From Agaricus subrufescens (Eukaryota > Basidiomycota > Agaricomycetes > Agaricales > Agaricaceae): a stretch of DNA of 64,000 nt. The stretch lies in assembly GCA_029945375.1 (NCBI GenBank), contig CM057059.1, positions 3,286,001-3,350,000 on the forward strand, read 5' to 3'. Shown piece by piece: positions 56,305 to 64,000 of this stretch. The first letter of the stretch is position 1. Every line of letters begins with the position of its first letter. The notes beneath the pieces are model-generated. The model saw only the letters and a list, made by a program, of their open reading frames with translations. It did not search any database and was not told the DNA's origin. A program made the translations under genes and the position numbers.

Positions 56305-57594
56305 TTAGTTGCTAATACGGATAACCTTCGAGGGAAGCAACGATCGGTATGGACCACCATTTTCCTTCGAGGCATCGCGCACGCCTAGTCCTATACCCGT
56401 GCTTCCCAATACGCAACCTCCCGCTCCTGATCCATTCTCCACTTCCATAGTTGTCGGGTCGTATATTTCTCCCGCTTGTGCTACCCACGCCAGTATGTCA
56501 GCTGAGATGAGCCCCGCTTTGGTGTACTCCCGCACAGTTCCTGCTTTAAGCACGAGACCCTCGACCAGGGCTTGGATCTCAGAGACGTCACCTCCTCCCC
56601 ATCCGGCACAATAGGTGATATTTAAGATTATATCAACGGCATTGAGCGTAAGCTGCTGTAAGCTGTCCTTGTCTATTCCGCGTGGAAGATGCTTGAACGC
56701 CACTTGTCTCCATTTTCCTGCAAGGAGTTGCGATTCTGCGACATCTTTTGTGAACTCCAGGATCGACGAGAGACAATGAAAGTGAACCATACCATTTACA
56801 GCTATGAGGTTGTAAAGCTGGTGCAAACGATCGTTGATGTCTTCTTCCCAAATCCAAAAATGGATGACAGTCGCACATAAACGTGCTAGATATATCTGAA
56901 GTAATGTCTTGACGGTTTGTTCTTCGAAATAGTATCCGCATCTCTCGAAGAACGGGATAAAACGATGACCCAGAGCGTTGGTGATAGCGTTAACCAAGTG
57001 AGATATGTGTGGTCTTCCTGGTTTAGCCACAACTGAAACAGATGAAATATTGACGATCTGCTCGTTGATCTCCTTGACCCGAACTACGATATCTTCTTTG
57101 GACACAGAAGACCGAGTCTCGATGATTGCATTCGCAGCCTCCAACTCTTTCTTTCTCGTTTCAAACAGGTGGTCTTCCCACTGTTCCTCCTCATCCTGCC
57201 TTCTCAGCATTTCCAATTCCCGCATCCTAGCATCAACCCTTCTAGTCAACCTTGCTTGACGTGCCCGACGTAGGTCTAGCTCCCTCTCCAGGCTCTTTCT
57301 GAAGTTGTCAGAGGATGTGGCACCTGATCTGTTCAAGTCGTCCAATTGAATTTTGCTAAGTCGCCGTGATATTGAGGACATTTCCGGCTCCGGTACAGAC
57401 CCGCCCCTCGAAGACTTCGATGAGTTCTCCATTATGGCTTCGGGTACCAGATAGTATGATGAATCAGTTGAAGACGCTTCACTTGACAATTGCGTCTCCT
57501 GGCTATCTGTATTCGTGGGCGGGTTTTCCTGGTCAACGTCGAGAGCATAGTCCCAAAGGCGGCGGGCGAGTTGGAGCATGGCATGATGCGGCAA
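56305..57594 (-). CDS. Coiled-coil family protein 2, unknown function
   Basis: Start MPHHAMLQLARRLWDYALD, an acidic Ser-rich leader, then a long basic coiled-coil (RKSLERELDLRRARQARLTR, RMRELEMLRRQDEEEQWEDH). VKEINEQIVNISSVSVV aligns with proteins 1 and 3. The helical core continues with LLAGKWRQVAFKHLPRG, ITYCAGWGGGDVSEIQ, LISADILAWVAQAGEIYD and LGSTGIGLG. A 48-nt GT-AG intron (56745-56792) is probably present. It is a multiple of three without stops, so the frame reads through; removal gives AVNDVAESQLLAGKWRQ, and the intron position matches that of protein 3. About 413 residues after splicing. Convergent with protein 1 (about 250 bp between stops). Confidence 0.74.
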   Translation of the reverse strand: MPHHAMLQLARRLWDYALDVDQENPPTNTDSQETQLSSEASSTDSSYYLVPEAIMENSSKSSRGGSVPEPEMSSISRRLSKIQLDDLNRSGATSSDNFRKSLERELDLRRARQARLTRRVDARMRELEMLRRQDEEEQWEDHLFETRKKELEAANAIIETRSSVSKEDIVVRVKEINEQIVNISSVSVVAKPGRPHISHLVNAITNALGHRFIPFFERCGYYFEEQTVKTLLQIYLARLCATVIHFWIWEEDINDRLHQLYNLIAVNGMVHFHCLSSILEFTKDVAESQLLAGKWRQVAFKHLPRGIDKDSLQQLTLNAVDIILNITYCAGWGGGDVSEIQALVEGLVLKAGTVREYTKAGLISADILAWVAQAGEIYDPTTMEVENGSGAGGCVLGSTGIGLGVRDASKENGGPYRSLLPSKVIRISN

Positions 57595-59409
57595 AATCCG
57601 ATGATGGACACCACGATGCAGGTGGTCGGATCACTCCCGTAACTGTATTCGTAAATGGTCTTTATATGTTTCCAGGGGCATCATATTCTTCGGGAACTGG
57701 TTTATGTAATAACCTCTTTCAGAGTGTCCGGTAGGCCCACACATAACACTCATATATTCATCACAGGCTGACAGAACAGGACGTGGCCTTGTATTCAAGA
57801 ATTGTGATACATAACTCGCGGTAAACCAGCAGACACTACAGACATTCACCGACAGCATGAGCTTCTTTAGATCAGGAAATCAAGAGCCCAGAGCAGGTTT
57901 CCCCTGATCACTTGATAAGATAAATCGTTACATTTATTGCAGTCTCTGCTATAGCATCTTGGGCCTACAAGCTATATATTAAGTATTTTACATCTCCTGC
58001 TTTATACAATGAAGCCGCGGCATGGCGAAGAAGGGTCTCAGTGGCCAGCCCGCTTAAACGAGCCATCAAGGGTCTTGTGGTCTCGAACACGAATAGCTTA
58101 TTTATTACTCACGGCAGGGGCGTCCTTATTTAAATTTAGCAAAGATTTGATATCTTTTTTTATTTTATTCGTTGAAATGATCATGAACTCGTCTCTATAC
58201 ACTATTTAGAGATCTACAATTAAGCAGCTGGTTATGGGAACAGTTTTTCACGTCTCTATGTTTCACATGCACGGACAGAGATAGTCATTTGTGGGGATAT
58301 TTTGACCATGGAACGAAGCCGTTTCGTTACTAATATCTGCTTCTGGGATGATAGAAGTTGGAGATGCATCATGTGTAGCAAAATTGCTCGTACCTGTGCT
58401 AATTTTGAAGCTAGATTTTAGAAGGAGTAATCTCAGATTCGTCAGTCTAGCCTCTTTTCCCTTGGAGGCCATGTAAACCAGAGTATACGGTTACTCAGAA
58501 GTAAACATATATGACGCGCAGCCCGCTGCAAAGGCAGCATCATGCCCATCGCCTTTGGATCTCGAACATGAGTGACCGGCTCTGATCGACTTGATCTGAT
58601 CTATGTAGCCTCTCTGAGACTACTCTTATCCAGCAAAAATACAACTTTGTAGCTTAAATGTGAGCGATTAGAGTGTAGGTAGAAGGCTGTAGGATATAAA
58701 AAAGTCTTGCGTTGTTTTATGTAGCTTACTACAAGAAATCGCAAATAGCGGGGGGCTCTGATGCTTTATGGATACATCCTTAACTTAACCAGGACAGCTG
58801 TCATCAGATATCCGAGTCCTAACTAACATCATTCCAACATTTTCTGTAAGCTGACCACCCTAGTAACCGTTACACTGAGTGGGACAAATCATAATATCTA
58901 TAGTATATTGGAACAGGTTTGTATACGTGCGTCAAGATGTTTCTACGTGATCAAACACCTTTATTCTCAACTTCCCATTCAATTTACTAGGGTCCATCAC
59001 CTTTTACGCACCCGTGAAATTTTATCTCGTTCATTGCCAACTATGGACACATTCTTACTTCCGGACTCGATATATTCTTCCCCATCGGCTCGACTTTGTT
59101 GGGATATTTGAGACCGGATCATGAAACAGTATGAGCAGAGTAAAGCTCGTAAGGCATCAACCACTAAAGATAGCTCACAGCGCACTGGCGATGCATCGAT
59201 TTATTTACACCGACTCCTCATTTACGTGGATACTCAAAACAACTTGATTATAGCAAAGCAGAGTAATCACAACTGTATTGGCTCTAACAAATTTACAAGA
59301 GAAGGATACGAAAAAGTAGCCTGTCTACAGGAGAAATATTCAAAACAAAAGCAACCTGTCTTTCAAGAAGAATATACGAAATAAAAGTAACCTGGTCTTA
59401 AATTAGTAT
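57595..59409. other. 1.8-kb intergenic region, no firm gene
   Basis: AT-rich with only short ORFs on both strands. The one possibly interesting candidate is a 69-codon minus ORF at 58263-58472 ending NDYLCPCM. No transposon termini or decayed coding block was recognised. Confidence 0.45.
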
Positions 59410-61094
59410 TTACGCGAGGGGAACAACGGGTGTAGACCCAGTGGCTACTGGAGCAGCGAAAGTGGATGAAGCAGACTCAGTGACTACAGGAGCAGCGAGA
59501 GTAACTGAAGCCACGGTCGATTCAGAAGCAACAGTTGCGTCAGAAGCCACGGTCGACTCGGAGATCACAGTCGATTCAGAAGCCGCGGTAACAACTGGAG
59601 CTGCGGGAGCTGTTTGAGTAGCTGTAGGAACAGCGACAGGTGTGGTGGTGACGGTCCTGGGGCCTGCCTCTGTGGCAGATGCGAACGAGTGATCAGGAGC
59701 GTTAAGAGGGTTTCCAGGAAGATCGACATTTGCGCTGAAAGAACTCTTTCCACCCTCTTCAGCTTTGCCGAAGGGGAAGATTTCTGCGCAACCAGCGGCT
59801 TGAACAGAGGTGTAGAAGTAGTGGACGTTTGCCCTGATAGCATCCAGCAAATTACCAGTCGGGTTGGGGTAAAGAGCACGTAGAGTGTAGTTAACATGGC
59901 CTTCGTAGGTAGAGCATTTGTCGGGCAATGTTCCGGTAGAGGTGTCGACAGTGTAAGTGTTAACTCCATTGACGTTGCGTCCAGGTTCAACGGGGTGAGT
60001 AGCGAGGACAACAGCTTCATTGTCTGCCGACATTGGGCGTGCGGCTCTGTGGAAGTCGTCGGGGAAACGCCCAGCCTCGAAGAAGCTGCGAGCTACATCA
60101 AGTTTAAGTTGGCCGTCATCTTGGCGTCCATCGACCCACAGGTTAATGGGGTTAACAGCTTCAGAGTACGCAGAGAAAAGTCGGGGAGCGACAATGGTGA
60201 AAGTGGGGTTGTTCATGACACCATCCATGATACGCTTGTAGCGGTACTCTCCGGCAGCAGTGAGGTTGTACCTCCCTCCACCAAACCTGTTGCTGTATTC
60301 AATGAACTGTCAAGTCGTCAGCTGATAAGACTGTGGGAGATGGTAAATCTACATACGCCTTGGAAGAGAGTCTCATTGAAGGAGTGCACATCTCCACCAT
60401 CATAGAAATCGGCTGATAGCAAATAAATCAATTGACCACGATGATTGGCATGAGATACCTACCTCGAGTCATACTGCTATCGCCCTCAAAAACGTTATGG
60501 GTGTTAAGACCACCGACAATTGCAGGGGCAGGTGGGTCAGGACCAGTCTTGGCAGACTTCTCTCCGATACTGAGCAAGTTGGTAACTAAGTTACCGTTGA
60601 CGATGAAGGCTGCGTAGCAGGTAAACTTCGACAAGTCATTGTTCATATTGAAGCCTATTAACAGTCAATGATGAATCTGAAGACAGTCATATCGGAATAC
60701 CGCACCCTCCATGGCTGCTCCGACAATATTTCCGGGAGTATCAATACCATTGCGGTTGATGTACTGTGAAGAGCAGTCAGATTTAAACTCAATGAGAGCT
60801 CGAGAAAAAAACACAGACTCCATGGTTGGCAAGCGTGTTCAAAGCAGGACACGGTCCACGGATGTCGTCTTCTCCCGGAGCAATGAACGGATGGGCAGCA
60901 TCATTGACAAGCTTGGTGCCACCGAATGCGAGAGGGCCAGGGGGAGGCGGCGGGGTCGAGTATTGACCAAAACCAGCCATGGCTGTCTCCAAATCTTCTC
61001 TCGATAAACCAGCGAGAGAAACATGTGCTGGGAAAGCCGTAGCAGGAGTGGCTAAAGCAATTGCGAGAGCGACGAAGGAGACAAGGCCGACCAT
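59410..61094 (-). CDS. Secreted heme-thiolate peroxidase (long-type unspecific peroxygenase)
   Basis: Secreted P450-like peroxygenase that uses hydrogen peroxide to insert oxygen into aromatic and aliphatic compounds. The ATG at 61094 starts a signal peptide (MVGLVSFVALAIALATPATA). The heme-ligand motif is GPCPALNTLANHG with Cys about residue 82. The Mg-site motif is EGDSSMTR (about 168-175). The catalytic pair is in PRLFSAYSE, with Arg and Glu seven apart as in the Agrocybe enzyme. RFGGGRYNL, DGRQDDGQL and CAEIFPFG are family landmarks. Introns lie after ANHG, after MTR and after LFQG, with one more near 60655-60705. After CAEIFPFG comes a tail of about 110 residues rich in Ser, Thr, Val and Ala with SESTVAS-type repeats, not usual for this family; total about 490 residues. 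Confidence 0.93.
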
Positions 61095-62526
61095 GACTGA
61101 ACAGCTAATTGGAACTGGATTTTTTCGTTTCCTTCGGTCTGCATTTATACCTTTTCCCTTTAGGTGCTACATGATATCCAAGATGAGTTCGCTCAACCAA
61201 AAGGGGTACCACTGCATGTTTAAAATGGAATAAAGGGTTGGAATGAAACGAGACATCGATTGCTGCCCGACATATGGTAACACTCGGTTTCTGCAGGGTG
61301 AGGGGGATATCCTCTTGATCGATAGATCAGCTCTGGAATGACGTATTGAGAAAATAAAACACGATTTTTGTAGAACCCAGCCATTACATTTAATAAAATA
61401 AGTCAAATTATCTCAGAATATCGTTTGCTTGTACCTACGTGGGCGAGCTACATTGTACGAGCTATCATGGATTTTGTATGTTGAAAGAGGGTCACGCCGG
61501 CCTGGGCACAGAACCAACATTCACATATTCGAATGAACCAGAATGTCTTGCCATGTTAAGGGTATACTCTGAGTTAGAGACGGTTACCTGGGCCTTGTAT
61601 GTTGGCACCGATGATATCTATTCTTGATCTTGATTGATTATGTAACCGTATTGCCAAATAAGCGCCGGACACTCTCAGCGGCAAGTGAATGAGGCCGCAG
61701 TTGTTTACCAATTGATAATTGCAATAGGCCTACAACCGGAGAAGCAAAAGTTTGAAGTAACTATATCATGTGCATTGTTTTTCAATCTTGATAATTCAAG
61801 CCCTCAAGTGCCATACAAAAAAACTGTCCAAGTCCAGACTCAACTGCCAGGCGTCCCCCCGCCTGATAAAAGTAAGTACTGCCTGAACTCGGGGGCGGCT
61901 CCATACAAATCAGCGCTTATCCTTCACTTGGAGAGAGACAACCCCCGTGTTGATGGCTGAAGGCACGGGTTTCTGATCATTCCTCACCCTCGGGGTATAT
62001 AAATAACGCATACGCTCTACCCCAACATTATGGAGACATATTCGCCAAGTTACGCTACCGCATGCCCGAAGTAGTTCCGCCTTTCTTTAGAGCTGCGCTA
62101 AGACTCTGATGGTTTATATCTGTCTACGGAACATCCTCCAGGGGAAATGCCCAAGAAGCACAGTAATCCGAACTTTACGTCGATCTGTCAAGGTAGAGTG
62201 ATTAACCGATAATCCCGATGTCGATCATAGTGCCAGTTGTAGAACTTGAAGACTGGGGTGAATTGTAGAGAGAAAAATAATCGAACAGGCTGTTATAAAG
62301 TGATCGATGATATGGTTGTGACAGAAAAGATGAAAGTGAATTATAGAGAAGTGACACATATGATTCCCATCCTGCATCCATCCCTTCGTCAACCCTCGTC
62401 CGCGCGCAGGCCCTCAATTTGCTTGGTAAAAATAGTTGGCTGCATCAATTAGAGGTACGAGGCTGTCACGAGGCGAAAGTCGCACCACACCGTGAGGATA
62501 AACACTTCCACATCGAAGGGCCCTTT
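61095..62526. other. Intergenic region upstream of the peroxygenase
   Basis: Holds the peroxygenase promoter with its TATA box. Small plus-strand ORFs at 61439-61627 and 61685-61960 lack any recognisable feature. Confidence 0.45.
61143..61149 (-). promoter_or_regulatory. TATA box of the peroxygenase gene
   Basis: Minus-strand TATAAAT about 50 bp upstream of the ATG at 61094, the distance expected for a short fungal 5' UTR. Confidence 0.6.
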
Positions 62527-63833
62527 TCAAAGTCTTGAAGCATAAGATTGACCAACCCCTAGCGACTCCACAAGCACTACCCTCGCTCTTGAGTGCCAGT
62601 TCCTTATTCCCGCTGCTGCCTCACCTGCAGCTAGTCGGGTAGTCACGCCCAGTCCTGTACATCCGAGCACGGTACACCGCATTGGCTCTGCTACCTGTTG
62701 TAGAGCAAAATCATCGCCGACGTTCTTCATATTTTTGGAATCGAATTTAGTTCCGGGGACAGCTGCCCACGGTTCGATGTCAGCAGCGATGATGTCTTCC
62801 TTCACAATCTTCCTAATATTGTCCGCTGATTTGAGAAGAGCATCCACTCGAACCGAGATCCCCTCAGCGCGTCCCCTCCATCCTGCACAGGAGGCAATCT
62901 CCATGAGTTTCGCTACAACTTCGGTTTGTATGGAATTGAGATCGAATCCATGGGGAAGCTGCCCGAGGGTGATTTGCCGCCATTTCCCAGCCACTCTCTG
63001 TTCCTCTTTCGTGCGAAATGAGCGTCATAATCTTAATATCTTAATATGGATTACTCGCCTTTCTTAGAGATGCGATCGTAGAACTGGGTGAAAGTTTCAT
63101 CGAACTCGCGATTTTCGAGGCACCATGAGTGAATAAAAGTTTTGCAGTAGTGAACAAGGAAGATCTGGAGAAGAGCCCGCGCGAGGCCACCCTCCAGACA
63201 ATTGTCCGACTGCGAAAACGAAATCGGCAACTTTTCACCAAGCAGCTCTCGGATACTCTCTGGACCACCCCTTCGAGGATCTTTCGCGGGAGTTGTAGTT
63301 GCGAGGGTTGCGATAGCCGCTATATGGTTATTGAGCTGAGCCACGAGTTGCAAAATGTCATCCCCTGAGGCCGACCCCGTGTATATTGAGACCTGTGCGC
63401 TAGCATGTTCCTTCACACGCTGCTCGTATAGCCCGTCTTTCCATCCCGATTCTCCATCTCGATTCCTCAAATTCCCTAACTCCGCCTCTTTGGCGCCAAC
63501 TTCCCCTCGTAATCGAGTATTGTAGTCCGAGAGCCTCCCAATCTCGTGAAGAAGCTGTTGTAGAGTTTCATCTCGTGGACTCTTTGCTGGCTTCTCGCCC
63601 TGAGTCGGAAGGTCTGGCAAATCCTTGGATTTGTTTTTCTTGAAAGTGGACGAAATAGGCCTGAATAACGAACGACGGCGGACATTAGGCGGTCCTTCAT
63701 CATTCCGAGATTTATTCTGCCTGGTTTGGTGACGCGTTCTTCCCTGTTTAAGCAGGTTGTTGGCGTCATGACCGCCCGTATCTGCTTTTTTAGTAGGGAT
63801 GAGGAAAGTATGGAGATGTTTGACCCAATTCAT
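62527..63833 (-). CDS. Coiled-coil family protein 3, unknown function
   Basis: Two exons, about 63833-63051 and 62994-62527. Start MNWVKHLHTFLIPTKKADT, a basic disordered leader (RRRSLFRPISSTFKKNK), then a coiled-coil (LQQLLHEIGRLSDYNTRLRG, VGAKEAELGNLRNRD). VAQLNNHIAAIATLATTT and the helical core match protein 2: ALLQIFLVHYCKTFIHSWCL against LLQIYLARLCATVIHFWIW. After the intron (GTAATC...AACAGAG, giving KKGEVAGKWRQ) come IASCAGWRGRAEGIS, IIAADIEPWAAVPGTKFD and TVLGCTGLGV. It ends GVGQSYASRL. About 410 residues. No enzymatic motif and no membrane helix. Same orientation as protein 2, separated by the peroxygenase. Confidence 0.75.
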
Positions 63834-64000
63834 GGTGCGATAGGTAGAAAGAATGTCGCTCGTGCCCTGCTTTTGTCTGTCACCACGAGGCTAAACACGA
63901 GGCCGGCTGCTGTCGAAGAGCTAAGAAATCAAACAAAGCTGGTGCATTGAACGTTCAAGTTCAAGCGGCATGATGGCATCAGCTGGCTCCGCCCGACATT

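Noticed and set aside
59121..59384. 87-residue plus ORF downstream of the peroxygenase
   Set aside because: Lys/Gln-rich AT-biased sequence without domain or splice support.
1..64000. Transposon or retroelement remains, CRISPR, prophage
   Set aside because: No reverse transcriptase, transposase or integrase motifs, terminal repeats or regularly spaced repeats were seen; the repeats present are gene-containing tandem duplications and short microsatellites.

Overview
The window looks like nuclear DNA of a filamentous basidiomycete, most likely an agaricomycete. Genes are dense and lie on both strands. Most are cut by many introns of about 47-60 nt with GT-AG (occasionally GC-AG) borders. Family content also fits: a long-type heme-thiolate peroxygenase, a large F-box/LRR-like family, HSPA12-type Hsp70-like ATPases and a lineage-specific coiled-coil family. 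No tRNA, rRNA, CRISPR array, bacterial operon or intact transposon was recognised.

Region 1 (1-18 kb) is mainly metabolism and transport on the minus strand: a dynamin-like GTPase cut by the left edge (1-1336), two tandem Dal5/Tna1-type MFS anion transporters (1983-4298, 5165-7502), a short-chain dehydrogenase (8400-9382), a mitochondrial family III CoA-transferase (10316-12075), a lactonase-type beta-propeller (12721-13902) and a PrpF/aconitate-isomerase-like protein (15238-16494). On the plus strand is a small single-pass membrane protein (17246-17918). The transporters, CoA-transferase and PrpF protein may form a small organic-acid locus, but this is inference from proximity.

Region 2 (18-31 kb) is conserved housekeeping: the very long HEAT-repeat translational activator GCN1 with about twenty introns (18692-27750), two weakly supported or orphan ORFs, and an SLC25 mitochondrial carrier (29578-31107).

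Region 3 (31-54.4 kb) is a fast-evolving tandem-duplication zone. Two recent copies of an Hsp70-like ATPase (A 31263-33784, B 34607-37112) come first. Two single-copy housekeeping genes follow: a mitochondrial membrane protein at 37890-38613 and a Pex23/24/30-type dysferlin-domain peroxin at 38731-40421. Then come five tandem intronless F-box genes (40871-51363) and a third, diverged Hsp70-like copy C (51848-54329). Copy A is open in the exons read, but all three nucleotide-binding motifs are altered, which suggests a pseudo-ATPase beside an active sister.

Region 4 (54.8-64 kb) holds three dispersed members of one coiled-coil family of unknown function (54795-56053 plus, 56305-57594 minus, 62527-63833 minus). 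A secreted unspecific peroxygenase with an unusual Ser/Thr/Val/Ala-rich C-terminal tail (59410-61094) lies among them.

Exon joins were worked out by hand from splice signals and family motifs. Where they are uncertain this is said in the entry.
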